Shown here: positions 22,375 to 37,176 of the stretch, one piece after another
Position numbering within the stretch: the first letter of the stretch is position 1
Layout of the letters: every line of letters starts with the position of its first letter
Assembly: GCA_020152595.1 (NCBI GenBank)
Contig: JAIGNY010003245.1
Span: 5,001-69,000, forward strand
DNA: 64,000 nt
Direction of reading: 5' to 3'
From: Chiridota heheva
Taxonomy: Eukaryota > Echinodermata > Holothuroidea > Apodida > Chiridotidae
The notes under the pieces: generated by a model
What the model saw: only the letters and a program-made list of their open reading frames with translations
What the model was told of the DNA's origin: nothing
Databases searched by the model: none
Program-made: the position numbers and the translations under genes

Positions 22375-25054
22375 TTTCTGACTGACTGAGGAGAGCGAAG
22401 AAATAACTTTTTTGGGACCTAATATCCTTCATTGAACATTTTCTACTGCACTTCTGTCATGCCTATACCGCCGTCAAGCTGCCAATCAGCAAGGTTTCAA
22501 TAAAATGGGGCTGTTTGTAATTAAAAGAAAATCTAATATTTCGTATATAGTTTTTTTTCTTGATCTGTTTTTTCAATACGATAAAAATTTCGATGTTCAT
22601 CATTAAGACATTCTAAAATTCTTGCCATTTAAAAAAAAATGATAGAATTTAATATATTTGAGACTTGGACATGTATTTTTCAACTGTAATTTATTATTCA
22701 TCTGGTAATATTTAACTTAAATTGTAAACTCCTGTCTCAGTATTTCAACAAATTGTTACTGTTTGTTGGAAGTTACTTGATTTTGTCTTAGGCCGCTTAC
22801 TCGGTTTTACCGTGCTGCTTGATTTTTGTAAGACTTCATTTTAGTTTTAGTTCTATATCTTAATTTTTACTTGTAAAATTGGTCTATATTTTATTCAGTT
22901 GGGAACATGACCTTGCTATATGACCGCTACTACGATATTATTAATAGGACTTGACCCTGAAGTTCGAATTGAGCATTTCGCGGTTTGTAAAACGATCACT
23001 TCCGAATGAATTCGGATAATTCAAATTACTCTAACTTATGCAGTTTCAATGTTTGTCACCACAGGAGAAGATCAGATGACGTACAAGACATTATATTTTG
23101 TGCTAAATTGAGATCCGAACATTTTCAGTCTCGGTAAAGCTCCAAATTAAAAAAATATTCGTGGCCTATTTAGTGAACTTTTTTTAAAGGTATGATTCAT
23201 TAATCGTTTTTCTGATCTGTGTACGTCACTTTTATTCATTGCAGACAACTATCTATTAGCTTCAATATGCTTTTTAAAGTGAATTATTAGTGTCGTCAAA
23301 TTTAAGCCAACTCCAAGTACTTTTAGTGGATGAAAATGCTCAGGAAAAATGCCAGTCCAAATTCTCACTTTTTAGACCTGATTTCATTTCTAACGTGATA
23401 AGGTGTGGCTTTTCCGTAACACTAGGTTCTTGTTATGGCAATGCTTTGAGACATAGGACGGAATTATGCAAAATAAAATTAATTTTGTTGTACGATTATT
23501 GACAGAGTTCACGGTTATAAACAAATATTCTTGTTACCATTATCCACAATTTTGGATTTGCTGGTACTAGGTTTAGGCCTACCAAAGAACGATCTGTTTA
23601 TGCACCAATTATTTAGGCCCCAGGCTTAGTGTCACTGGCAGTAGGTATACTAGGACTAGTACTAAGGCCTAATAGGGTATATTATTGTAGTATGACCCGA
23701 ATATGTTACCCACCTTGGCGATGTTGGACACAATTATTATGTATTTTCATGATTAACGAGTACAGAGTAGGCATATGGAGGTGCATGAGAGAGACATAAG
23801 GCCTAGGTCATGGCCATGCCTCAAATGCCATATAGACCTAGAAGCCTATTCTATTGATTGCCTTACTCAGTCAGACCGATAACTGAATAGTCCCTGCTTA
23901 GAAGTTAGACTAAACCAGTGCTATTATGAGTCACCCCACAAAATAATTTGCGACATAGGGCCTACCAGCAGTTGACCACGTCAATAACAGAACTTCAGAA
24001 GACAAAACTGATCTAAGTGATTGCTGGAAATGGCAGTTCCATAAAGATAATATATAAAGCATACATTCACATCCCGCATCATCCCCGTGTTAGACAGTTA
24101 GATTTCCCTTAGTATTGACATTCTTACTAAAATCTTACTTTATGATTGATATTCTTAGTGTTTTAAGATTTAAGCATACACCATTGATGATAATTTGCTA
24201 AGTTCTAATATTACACATTTTTTTTGTGTAACATTCTTAAGAGCAACTGCAGATTATAATACAATTTAGGAAGTATAGTAGTATCTCCCTTTAAATTGCG
24301 TATCCCGAAGTATTGGAAATTTGTTGATATTTACCGTCTTCTCTGGTATGTCCTAACTAAAGTAAGTTTAATAAACTGTAGTGGAACTAAGTTTGTTGTA
24401 GTAGTCTTAGACATACTCAGATAATTTCATACTACTATGAATTATTTGAAAATTATTATATCATCTTTGACATTAAAAACAAAACCTCTGTGTCAAGTTC
24501 CAAAACTGTCATGCAGACGCAATGCAGGCTGCACGGTTACAAAATAGTATGACCCTTAACATTGCATCGTGGTACTGTTAATGAATGTTGATTATTTGCT
24601 ACTTTTTTTGCATCCAATCTTTTTGTCAAAAATGTGCCAGTTTACTTTTGGATCACAGAAATAACGCAAAAAACATAACATAAAGCTGATATTGGTTTTG
24701 AACATAAGTTTGCAGTGCTTGATCATACATTGCATATTTACCTTACACAGCGCTATGGTATAGAAAGTTTATGAAATGTTAAATACATTACAGCAAAATA
24801 TTTGCTGTAATTCAAAAACAATTTTATCAAAATTCTGGCATGTTGAAAAGTTAAGCACATAGGTCTGTAGGTAGAGCTGTTTTTCTGAATTGATTTAAAA
24901 CATACTCATCATCTGGACCAGTATAGAGCATTAATGCAGAAATAACTGTGTATGTTTTTGTTTTTTTCTGAGTAAGGAGCAAGCTACAGTACTATACACT
25001 ATTTTGATGTTTTTGTTCCCACTTCAAAACTGATGACATTTGAAATATTTTTAA
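22375..25054. other. No gene seen; AT-rich unique sequence upstream of the chromodomain locus
   Basis: Contains short 'aggcctaggcc'-type strings around 23570-23830 and several AATAAA hexamers, none tied to a reading frame. It is the natural place to look for upstream exons of the chromodomain gene, but none could be recognised by eye. Confidence 0.35.
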
Positions 25055-25181
25055 ATAAACGACACAAGTAATAGAAAGATGAGCATTCGGATGACGATAA
25101 TGAATAACACAACAAAGAAAAGAAAGACAAGCATGAACTACACAAAGAATAGACAGATAAGCATTCAGATGACGATGATGA

Positions 25182-27172
<1,991 letters not shown>

Positions 27173-27820
27173 TAAGATTTTTAGGAGAGGCTTTTACATA
27201 AAATTACTTTTCAAGACCACACATCAAGAATAAAGTTATATGTTATCAACTGTCTTGCATACATATTTTCAACTGGCAATTAATTAAATACTTCTTTCAT
27301 ATGTTATGTACCAATTCAAAGATGTTTTTTTGCAATTATAGGTCTATGATTTTCCCATACCCTGATATAACATGCAATGTATGGTAAATATTAAACTAAA
27401 CATGAGGATGATTGATTTGTAATGTTTGTCCTAGGTGCAGCTCCAAGAGAAACTTTCTATTTTAATGTTTCTGTATCCTCTTCAATATTTTAGAATATGT
27501 ATTGCAAGTATGACAGTGTTCTAAATCAGTTTTAAGACTGATACGGCGCAAAGCAAATGTACAGTATGTCAGTCTGACAAGTGATATAATTGTTGAGGAC
27601 ATCGTGTAGAGGGCATGCTAATATGGTTACGGTAGTATGTGTAATGGCCACTGTTCATTAAAGTTTTAAAATATCTTAAGCAACGTTTTCTGGTATATTT
27701 CAACTATTCAAAACATTTCGCTGCTCCAATTATTGGTTATTGCATGTTGAAGAGCTTGGATATGGTTGGAAAAGTAGAGAATCTTCACTTAATTTAAATC
27801 AAGATTAAATTCAGAAGAGA
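27173..27820. other. Probable 3' untranslated sequence of the chromodomain gene, no further gene
   Basis: AT-rich sequence without open frames. An 'aataaa'-type signal ('agaataaagttatatg') lies at about 27228, 56 bp after the stop codon, a plausible polyadenylation signal. Confidence 0.35.
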
Positions 27821-27980
27821 ACGTCACTTCCGCTATTAAGTTTTTCTTATTAATTGCGAGTAATCTGCGACGCTATTGAAAACACATCTAGGCCCCATAA
27901 TCGGAATATTGAATGTGTGATCAACAAGATTGCAGATTTCTCATGATTAATAACGAAAGTTGAAAACTGAAAGTTACATT
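27821..27980. mobile_element. Diverged copy of inverted-repeat family B
   Basis: Carries 'acgtcacttccgctatt', 'attgcgagtaatctgcgac', 'gcagatttctcatgattaat' and 'tgaaaactgaaagttac', in the same order as the element at 10701-10835. Confidence 0.55.
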
Positions 27981-28439
27981 ACCAACTCGACGGTGTTTAC
28001 TTCTGAATGTTTTTATGGGACTTTACCTTTCCTTTATGCACCAAGAGTTATGACATGCGTTAAACAATAAGTTTTGGTTAATTAATGATATACAGTTGTA
28101 GCGAGAATATGGTTGAAATAGGGTATGTAAAATAGTCAATTGTATCTCTCATGGACAAGTCATGGTTTAATGTTTTAATTTGTAGCTTCAAACAAATTTG
28201 TACTTAAGGCAATTGGACCCTGCTGAATGCTTGCAAATGTTCTTGTAAGTCTTTCAACATGTAGAGAAAACACTAGATAATATTGCATTACTAATAATAA
28301 TCTTACTGCATAAGCCAATTTTATTTCAAAATTGGTCATTTTAAAGATTGTGTATCACGTATTTTGCAACTCCTAAAAAAATGCAAAATTTCAAACACAT
28401 TCTTTGCCTCTGGTTTTGTAGAATTGCAACTGAATTGCA

Positions 28440-29640
28440 ACATGTAAACAAAAGCTATGTACCAGCATTGCAGATACATTACTACTCTTCGTAAGTTTCC
28501 ACAATTTTTGGCCTACCTAAACTGATATTTAATATTTAGGGCATCTTCAGGGGAATCTGCATGAATCTTTAACAAAAATAATATACCAAACCAAAAGTGA
28601 GAAAACTGCATAGAAGTGACCTTTAGAAACAAAAATAATTTCAGCAAAAATATCACTTTTTCAACTAAAAATATTTTTATTTTACCTTTACTAACCCATG
28701 TTTAATTTCTTTAAACCAAAAATGGCAGATTTAAACCGAAAGTAGCCATTTTTAGTCATAAAACTAACTTTTTGAGCTTGGAAATTTACTTGCATATTGA
28801 TATCATTTCAAAAGATTCATTTTTTTAAATTCATCTTAATATATTTTGCTTGGATTAGAAAAATAACATTTTTATAAAAATACACTCGCCAACTCGCCAT
28901 TTGCAAGTGAAAAAATACTCTTGGCGAGTTATTTTCAAACTGCACTCACCAAGCTGGGGAGTAAACCTATATGATAAAACACTTTGAATTGTTGAACATT
29001 GTAACATATGAAGTTCTTGTGGAACAAGATATTGAAATAATCCCAAAGTTGGATATTATTTCCATAAACATTTTTTCCAAACAACAGCTTTGTTATTCTA
29101 CCTAAGGCAGATGTAACACTTGTAACGTAAATAATGTTTCTGTTACGCTACACAATGCGTAAACTGTGTATATATTTTGACATGTTTGATGGCGAGTGGA
29201 TTTTATTACTTGGCGACTTAGATTTCAGATTCACTCGCCAGAATGGCGATTTACAAAATTTTAATTTGATCTAGGGCTGCCGGCGGTACCACATGTAAAC
29301 AAAAACCATGTGCCAGCATTGTAGATACATTACTACTCTTTGTTAGTTTTCACAATTTTTGGCCATACTTAAGCTGATATTTAATATTTAGGGCATCTTA
29401 AGGGGAGAATCTGCATGAAATTTTAAGAAAATAATGTACCAAATCAAAAGGGAGAAAACTGTATACAATTGACCTTTTAACATTACATTCAGCAAAAGTA
29501 TCACTTTTTCAATTAAAAATATTTTAATTTCACCTTTACTAACTCATGTTTAATTTCTTTAATTCGAAAATGGAAGATTAAAACCGAAAGTAGCCATTTT
29601 TAGTCACGAAACTAAGTTTCTGAGCTTGAAAATTTACTTT
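28440..29640. repeat. Direct duplication of about 350 bp flanking a 0.5-kb insert
   Basis: Copy 1 (28440-28790) and copy 2 (29290-29640) share 'acatgtaaacaaaa', 'cacaatttttggcc', 'tgatatttaatatttagggc' and 'gtagccatttttagtca' in the same order and orientation. The 28800-29285 insert carries several TGGCGAGT/ACTCGCCA motifs in both orientations (for example 28887, 28922, 29193, 29234), suggesting it is itself a hairpin-prone element. No coding capacity. Confidence 0.8.
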
Positions 29641-30910
29641 TTGGACTTGGAGATTAGACAACAGCCATAATAACAAGCTGCTCCCTCATTACATTTGTTC
29701 TATCCCATCATGAAATGCCGACACTTCAATTTTAAATAATCTGTTCTTCTGTGGAAATTTCCACCAAAATATCGTTTTGAATCTATCATCCTTTGATATT
29801 TAGACCTTTATTTGCCTGGGGACTTTCACGATGGCCTAAAAAAACAAGACAAAGAAAGACTTAAAACCAATAGAAAATTCAAAGGTACGTCATTTTGAAG
29901 AAAAAAGGCAATAGAAATGTCAACTCAAAGTAACAAACTCAAAATCTCAAAGTAAGAGATATGCACAAGTGTAAGGTTAGTGCAGTAGTAAAACCCAGTT
30001 CCAAGGGAAAATGCGTTTTTTATTTCATAATTCCTTAATTGTCTTATATTTCTAATTTGTTAGTTTTTAGGATTGCAAAAAATTTGCAATTACATTCTTC
30101 ATGTACAATTTTTGTACATTCAAAGCATTTTATGTTATTTTCTTACAATTTTGATCAAAAGAGTGCCAAAATTCATTGATCATCAATATTTTTGCATAAC
30201 TTGTAGGCTTCGTACGTAGTGCTTAACATGTATTTTCCAAGTAATTCAATTTGCCCTTAATATGCTTTAAGGTAAGACTACAGTGTATGTAACAACAAAT
30301 TCTATCATTCTCTGCGAGCACGACATAAGATTTTATTTAACACATTTTGGAAACAAACTTTTTAGTGGAACTAACGTTAGTTCCATGACTAAAACTTTTA
30401 AACTTACAACAAAATTTTGACACAATATCAAAATAAATCAAAATTGCACTGGTAGACAGAAAACATATTTGCAGTTCTTCCTGTTATAAAGAAAAACTAT
30501 TAACAAAGAAGATATATTTGATAATTTCCAAGTATCTGGGTAGTTATGAGTAAACAGACAACATGGCAGTATGGCTAGAAAAATCACCCTCACAAAATAG
30601 CATTACAATTTCTTAAAAGAGTTCCATGAAAACAATATTGATGCTTGTTACACGTGGAAAGCAATAGATTTTACCAATTTTCAGTGGTATTGGTAATTAT
30701 TGTAACACGGAATTTTTGTGAACGTTTTTTTTTGGCACTGGTCTTTTCGCTCAACTGGTCCACATACTGTAGGCCTAACAGAGAAAGCTAGCACCAGCGA
30801 TGAAAAGAAAGGTTTGTAGTGCTTCTGAGAGGAAAATAAACCTAGTTTATATTCCAAAAAAGATAAAAGAACATCCACTGCTATAAGAGATTGACTTTTG
30901 TGCCCTGAAG
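29641..30910. other. No gene seen
   Basis: Unique AT-rich DNA. The minus-strand 65-residue frame at 30681-30878 has no motif. Confidence 0.35.
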
Positions 30911-30982
30911 GATACCGTATGATGGATATTGGATCACTTTTTAGTGCTCTTCAGCAAGCACATCAACATCCTTGCAATGGAG
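30911..30982 (+). CDS. Candidate exon, possibly from a Mutator-like transposase-domain protein
   Basis: After an acceptor-like 'gccctgaag', 72 nt stay open in phase 1-1 to a donor GGAG|GTGGGT: GYRMMDIGSLFSALQQAHQH then PCNG. The pattern 'GYR.(M/V)D...L...L...C' resembles the start of the Mutator-like transposase domain found in many invertebrate predicted proteins, from memory. The acceptor polypyrimidine tract is weak, and no following exon was located. It could also be a chance frame. Confidence 0.25.
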
Positions 30983-32762
30983 GTGGGTATTTTTGTTTCT
31001 TTATTTCCCAAGATTTATCCATATAATACCGAATCCAACAACACTCTAAAGGTCACAAAATATAAATTATACATATTTTATTGATTTTGCGGCTGAACTG
31101 CAGATTCCAACGCATTTTGCACATTAAAACATGTTTACAAATTTGGAGTTACAGTTAGGCCTAATGTAGCCAGGAAGCATACCCTATGCAACCAATGGTA
31201 ATTCAAAATGACCTATGATAAGCCCAGTTATTGTAGTATTCACAACCCAAGTACACGTATGTTATCACTGGGACATTTGTTTTGTGTACGTAGGTTATTG
31301 CAGATAATGGATACCGTGTTTCCGATTAGACTCACACTTAAGCAACCCATATTTTCCTTCATGCGATAAACAAGTTACGCGTTCTTTCCGCACAGTGTGA
31401 TGGGTTTTCTCCTCTTCTATGAGTTAGCTGTGGAAAAGTTTTATAAATAGCAACTTTTAACGGGAGAATTTTAGTTGGGTATTTTCCACCGATAATTTGT
31501 TGGTCGCCATGTTTGAAAACTTTTGTCGAGTGTCTCGCTTGCGCATTTGTACTCAGAGCTTCTTCATTGTGCTAACAGGAGGAAAAAAATATGTGTGCGG
31601 TATCTATGTGTCGTCTTTAAAAGCAGCAAATAATTGTTCAGTCTTTTTCTGTTTTAGAGCTTTTTTAACGAAAATGAACTAGAAGCAGTCAGGCAGTTGC
31701 ACTTCTTCGCATAATTCAAATCATTCTTCTACTTCTATTTCCATGATCTGACAAAATCTAAAATGGAACCCGCGTAGAAATTGCAAACGTCATTGCAATA
31801 ATTATCAGTTGGTAGTCAAATGACTATCATTTTTGAACTTTGACATCCTCAGTACAAACTTAACACTGTAGAGTGCGAAGATGGACAGAGAAAGTGTGCC
31901 AATAAACATTTGATTTTGGCGTTAAAGGAATATATTTTCACACTTTTTAGCTAAAGAAAACATAAAAAAGGAGTTGAAGAACTGCTTGAATGCAAATTTG
32001 AATACCCAAAACATAGGTAATTTGAGAGAGAGTGTTATGCCGGAAAACGTCGCGGAGCATCGTAAGTCATTTAGAATGAAATGTATCACGTAGCTGCATA
32101 GGACTTGATTAACTCCGTCTGGCCGTAAATCAGAAACAACTGATTGTGACAATCAGTAAAGGTCAGCCAAAAAAACCCAACAACAACAGATCAGTGGGAA
32201 AGTAAAAGGCCTGGAACGGGGTATATGACGAATAACTAGGTAGGGCCAAGTTGAACAGAACACTCCAATTTACGTGTCTCAAAATAATTAAAAATTAATT
32301 CATGAAATATTGTTAAACAATACTATGAACTTACCTAAATAACCTTAAGCATCCTAAAACCGTAACGAAATATTAGTGTACCTGAATCGCGCAGGTGTAC
32401 ACAATTAAATGGGAGAGTACAAACACTTTTTACGGGCGCTCACGCGATGGTCCATTCACGTCGAGCGCAAATATTTGAAATTGAGTTTCGTGCAAGATTG
32501 ATTTACAAATAGAATATCTTATCAAATCATTAATCAGTGTGTACAAATGAATTAGCATAGCAAATCTTATCAATAGAAGAAGCATAGAGTACTGCACAGT
32601 GTGTACCACAGAAACTGCGTCAGCGAAAAAAAAATCGCCGACAACTAACATCTGCAAAATAATTTTTGTTTAATAACATTAAACATCAATCAATCAATCG
32701 CCATAAGCCTAGCGGCTCGTTGACGCACTCCTCAGGGTCATTGAATAGGATGTGTCTGGCTG
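30983..32762. other. No gene seen; fragments of palindromic family C
   Basis: 'caacccaagtacacgtatgt' plus 'tatcactggg' at about 31246-31275 and 'gtcagccaaaaaaa' to 'ggtatatgacgaataact' at about 32163-32239 match pieces of the palindromic MITE at 41704-41975. Open frames of 61-76 residues have no motif. Confidence 0.45.
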
Positions 32763-33023
32763 ATGTTTTTGAAAAGAATTCTGGACCACCCATTAAACAT
32801 GCATTGCAATGAAAAAGAGGGATTCATTTGTCGATGTTACTTTAAAGATTCGTACGCGCATAAGCACGCAAACGCGTTTTACGAAAAATTGGGCTGTCGT
32901 CCAAAAAAGTGTCAATCATTTGCGAACGCTCTTTGTGCTCGCGATCATAGTTGGAAGGGCGCGTATGTTGTTTTGGTTGAATGCAGATCATATGTTGAAA
33001 ACAACTTTTCATTAAAAAAGTGA
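32763..33023 (+). CDS. Small open reading frame, unknown, Cys-containing
   Basis: 86 codons from ATG, including CNEKEGFICRCYFKDSYAH and a later CRPKKCQSFANALC. CpG-containing codons (cgc, gcg, acg) are frequent compared with flanking AT-rich DNA. There is no signal peptide, no recognised cysteine spacing and no splice evidence. It may be a real small gene, an exon or chance. Confidence 0.2.
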   Translation: MFLKRILDHPLNMHCNEKEGFICRCYFKDSYAHKHANAFYEKLGCRPKKCQSFANALCARDHSWKGAYVVLVECRSYVENNFSLKK

Positions 33024-34660
33024 TAACTTTATCTTTCGAATGGCCTATCATCAATTTTCTTTAATGGATTACTAAGTATAGAATCAAAATATGTATTGTT
33101 GAAGTTTTAGACAAAAGTAAGAATGTTTTCATATCGCAATTCTACTTGCACTAAAATTTTAGTGCAACTTTTTTGAACGCGTGTTGAAGCCCATTAACTT
33201 TTGCTCAGTGTATGCTTCCATTTTTCTATAGACATGCGTTCATTCCCTAAGCCGAAGGATTAGGTCACTACGTGATTGGGCATAAAGATTCGTGCTGGGC
33301 CTAATGCACTTGTCAATTGTGTGACTCACCCCTACACCCCCGGACGAGGTGAGTCATTGCACTACAGTGGGTGGACAAAACATGTACATTGACGCACAAT
33401 TAGTTACTTAGGTGACGGACATTTTTCTTTTAAATGACTAGCCCCAAGTTAATCACCTCTGTACAAAATCAATGGGTCTGAAGTAAATTGACCCTCCGCA
33501 GAGTCACTCTGGTGACTGACAGTTTGGTACAACGACGCACATGTAAGGCACTATTTCATATGTCAATCACTCACAATATAAACTAAAAATAAGACTCTAG
33601 GACTCCACCTCTCAAGTTTTACAAGGGTATAGATTCGGCGTTGCGTTGAATTCTCCAGTTACTCCGTTTAGTTGTCATGCATAATATGAGGTACACTTAC
33701 AGTACACGGTATGTGATGGGAACAGCAAGGCTTTCATTCCTGTTCAGAAAAGCTATTTGGAGAATGATGGAGCAGGGGTAAAAGTTGAGAAATTGGACTG
33801 TATTGGACATGTTGGCAAATATATGTACAAAACGCTGGATAATTCTATGGGAACAGCCATTTTGTATTCATAACATGCAGCGAAGTGAAATCATTAACTC
33901 AACAAGAATACCAGTGTTTTGATATTTTTCTTTAATCCTATCTAAATGAGAACTGTTTTCATGGTGTTATTACCAAACATTGTTTCAAAACTACGTTATT
34001 CATAATTCTGGAAAGAAAACTTCATGTTGAATTATAAAAAGATACATTAATTCCTTTTGTCCTTATTTAGTAAAAAATGTCATTTTGCACACGATTTCAG
34101 CATAGTATTGAACAAAATGGCAGGCTGTATGTTAGACTGTGTTACCGTTAAACGAGGATAATTGAGAATGAGATAAGATATCAACTTACTGTTTTGGTTG
34201 CTTGTTCAGATTTGTATCCTCTATCAAATAAGCTAATAATTGTGTCTGACTTTTTGTCTGCAATATGAGGTGGCACCAAGTTAGGAATTTTGATTTCCAG
34301 TAAGAAAGTTTTATTCATGTGTTGTGGATAAAATGGGATCAGATGAATCACTGCATTTATCAGAATAGTAGAATATTTCTAACATTACATTTACACACTT
34401 TACATTTACTACGTACAGTAATTATTATGCAAGAGGATCTGATGGCATATAGAAACATTTATTATTCATAGTTTTTATTGTTAAAATATAGAGCATCCCT
34501 TGAGCTGAATTATTGAAACAACTCCACAACACTATTATTGTCTTTTTAGCTTTTATTTTCAATTGAATAGCGTAAATACAAATTTTGACTTGTAAGTGTA
34601 CTGTAAGATTTATTGCCAGAAGATTTGGTCTATATATCCTAACTGGAAATATTAGACCAA
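33024..34660. other. No gene seen
   Basis: Contains a patch at 33310-33410 with 'gtgactcacccctac' and 'gaggtgagtcattgcactac', partly self-complementary (tgactcac/gtgagtca), possibly a transposon end. A three-copy 20-bp repeat, 'accaagaccagttggaaata', lies at 34650-34735. Confidence 0.4.
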
Positions 34661-34764
34661 TTAGAAATAACCAAGACCAGCTGGGATTAACCAAGACCAG
34701 TTGGAAATAAGCAAAACCAGGAATTGAATCATGAAAATATTCTAATAACATCAGAAAAATGTTT

Positions 34765-35360
34765 TAAAGAATTTTATGAAAATGTTTTCACGCTCTTTGA
34801 GCGACTCAACATTTTACATTTTTATATTATTTTCCCTACATTTTCTTAATGATTTAAAAATGTTGAAATAATGTCAAATAAATGTTACCGAAAATATCTT
34901 ACAAATGTTAAAATAATGTTACATAAATTAATCTGAGAATATTTTTAGCATGATCAAAAAATGTTATAAAAATGTTATCACGCTCTTTAAGTAACTCAGC
35001 ATTTTTACGTTTTCATTACAATTTCATAACATTTTCAGACAACATTAATATAAGTGTTTTATGATAAAGCAATAACATTTTCCCTATGCTTTAATAATGT
35101 TAAAATTATATCAAATGAATATTATCAAAAATATAAGACAAATGTTGAAATAATGTTACCTAAATTAATTGTTAAAATCTTTTTAAAATAAAATAAATGA
35201 CTTAAAGAAATGTTATACAAACATTTTCAGGCTCTTTTCATGACTCCACATTTTGATATTTTGATAATGTTTTTGTAAACATTAATATAACGTTTTGCAA
35301 AACATTTTTAAAATGTTATCAATAACATTTTCCTCAAAATAATATTGAATAAATATTATC
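34765..35360. repeat. Three degenerate tandem units of about 205-250 bp rich in AATGTT/AACATT
   Basis: Units begin near 34783 ('tgttttcacgctctttgagc'), 34975 ('tgttatcacgctctttaagt') and 35220 ('acattttcaggctctttt'), each followed by 'ctca(a/g)cattt', 'cattttc' and 'aaatgttgaaataatg'-like blocks. The third is truncated. Strong AT bias, no coding capacity. Confidence 0.65.
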
Positions 35361-35365
35361 AGTTG

Positions 35366-35965
35366 GTCCATTTCGCGGCAGATTGGTCAGGTAGTGTTAA
35401 TTGCAAACGGACGTGGTGAGTTGGGGAGGGGTGGATGGGGAATTGGAAAATGCATTGTAATAGCATAGGGATACAAGAAGCGTCTTGAAAAATTTGACAA
35501 TGTCTGAAAAATTACATCAAGCTACTAAAGTTGTTAAAAGAGGGATGAAACGACCTACAACAAGATAGTATTGATGATTTATAAATGTTCAATCAGTGAG
35601 GTAAGTTTGGTGGGGGCCCTGTGCTGCGGCAGGTTGGGGACGCTTACGAGCGAAGCGAGCGTTTAGCCTAATCGCAGAACGAGCATCCCCGTGCGGTGGA
35701 GGCTATGGCCATAGGATTCGGTGGGGGGGGGGGGGGGGACCCGTTGTGATATTTTTAGCATTTGTGATTTCTAATGTGAAAAAATATTCAATAGAAAAGT
35801 AGGTTCATAAAAAGCATCGCATTTTATGCCAAAAATCTGCCATTTCCGCTTCCACTGTTCAAATTGGTCAATTTCGTGTCAAATTGGCCAGACAGTGTTA
35901 AGAAATAAAAGAGGGGCGGGGTGGATGGTAAGTACATTGAAGTAGGATAGGGATACATTTGTGTA
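35366..35965. repeat. Direct repeat of about 100 bp, 502 bp apart
   Basis: 35366-35475 and 35868-35965 share 'ttggtc.atttcg', 'attgg.cag' and 'agtgttaa', then 'ggggtggatgg' and 'atagggatac'. Between them lie a GC-richer patch (35610-35720) with 'gagcgaagcgagcg' and a poly(G) run at 35725-35739. Confidence 0.55.
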
Positions 35966-36452
35966 TATTATCTTAATATGAAAGAGCTCCACGGTCTACC
36001 CTAAGAGTTTTGGAAAATATTGAAGATTCAAACTTTACAAAAACAACGGTAGACCGTTTTAGCACGAATCTTTTTACTAATATCAGTGCATTACGCAATC
36101 GGTAAAAAAAATTTTTAATAATAATCTTGGAAGTTGAGAAAGAAATTAAAAGATTAATTAATTAAACTACTTTAATTGTGTTGATTTGTATAAAGATTTC
36201 ACATAATTTGGGACAATTAATATAGTTAGGTAGGGGAGGGGGACACTGACGGCGTCAATTAATGATAAAAATGTCTTTACAATTCTAAATTATTAATTAC
36301 AATTGAAAAAGTAGAGATTGAATAAGCAACAGAAAAAAATTCCAGCATTTCTGGTTTGTAAATGTGGGATGATTTACAATAGAAAAGTAGCTTCATGAAA
36401 AACACACATATTTTTACCAAGTGTTTTAATAAGTTTTGTCCAAGATTGTAGC

Positions 36453-36941
36453 TCCAATGAGGATGAGAATGAAGGCGTGGCAGAAGAGAATGAAGGCGTG
36501 GCAGAAGAGAATGATGGCGTGGCAGAAGATGCTGGATATGACACTGACGAAGCAGAATTTTCGGAGAAGGATGAAAACGATTCAGGATCTGAAACCGAGA
36601 AAGAGGTTGTTGAGAAACCTGTACAGGAAGAGAAGAAGGGGAAGCACGGGTTAGAATGTAAGCGTTTAATTACATTTTCGTACAATGACAAATCTTTTGA
36701 AGCTTGGTCAATCGGGTATTCATACTTTGTACGTAGAGTAGCAGATGTAATTATGATTATGTCACTATCAGAATTTTCAAAGATATTTTACAATCTTTTA
36801 ACAGATGCTCAGATTATTAAGGCTAAAAAGAAATCAGCAAAGGATTTGAAATTGACATATACCAAAGATGGCAAAGAAGGACATATGGTATATATTTATA
36901 CAGTAAGTGTTGAACAGTATAAACTATTGATAGATATATAG
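36453..36941 (+). CDS. Acidic-N-terminus open reading frame, unknown
   Basis: The frame opens at an acceptor-like 'gattgtag' (36445-36452), carries three 21-bp in-frame repeats (GVAEENE type) and an acidic stretch with EFSEKDENDSGSETEKE, then a Lys-rich KPVQEEKKGKHG, then a globular-looking part with SLSEFSKIFYNLLTDAQII and GHMVYIYTVSVEQYKLL, and stops at TAG 36939. There is no in-frame ATG before the 'VIMIMS' region, so an upstream exon is required or the copy is truncated. A PC4-like frame starts 10 nt later. The acidic-then-globular order is like many chromatin or DNA-binding proteins, but the family was not identified. Confidence 0.4.
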   Translation, partial: SNEDENEGVAEENEGVAEENDGVAEDAGYDTDEAEFSEKDENDSGSETEKEVVEKPVQEEKKGKHGLECKRLITFSYNDKSFEAWSIGYSYFVRRVADVIMIMSLSEFSKIFYNLLTDAQIIKAKKKSAKDLKLTYTKDGKEGHMVYIYTVSVEQYKLLIDI

Positions 36942-36951
36942 AGGAGATTTT

Positions 36952-37176
36952 ATGAAAGCCATGAAAGGTTTTGATTTCATTTTGGGTTTAGCTTATGAAA
37001 GTCTACCACTGGAGAAAAGGCAGAGATTAGAATTGTCCGATACTCAAGTGGTTTCGGATAATAATTTTAACGGTCGTACAACCTTTGACTTAAGAAATTG
37101 GTTTTACAAACTAGATGCAAACAGATGCCCCACGCAAATTGGCAGTCCGGTAGCAAGCCTATTAATGAGAACATAA
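36952..37176 (+). pseudogene. PC4/p15-like coactivator domain, truncated by a MITE
   Basis: 74 codons from ATG. Residues about 30-65 contain VVSDNNFNGRTTFDLRNWF and then CPTQIG. This aligns with the ssDNA-binding PC4/Sub1 core, pattern V-S-x3-F-x-G-x4-D-(I/L)-R-x-(W/Y)-(F/W) ... P-x3-G, known for transcriptional coactivator p15. The normal continuation (GISL plus a C-terminal helix) is missing: family D MITE sequence starts at about 37140 and supplies the last dozen codons (SPVASLLMRT) and the stop. Different frame from the preceding ORF. A pseudogene or a retro-element-carried copy is likely. Confidence 0.55.

Noticed and set aside
36941..36954. 'gaggagattttatg', like a bacterial ribosome binding site before an ATG
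   Set aside because: Eukaryotic context with MITEs, LINEs and microsatellites all around; the match is chance.
36903..36991. Short intron-like segment (GTAAGT ... TTTAG) between the acidic ORF and the PC4-like frame
   Set aside because: Splicing would put the downstream exon in a frame that stops after 12 codons; phases do not match.
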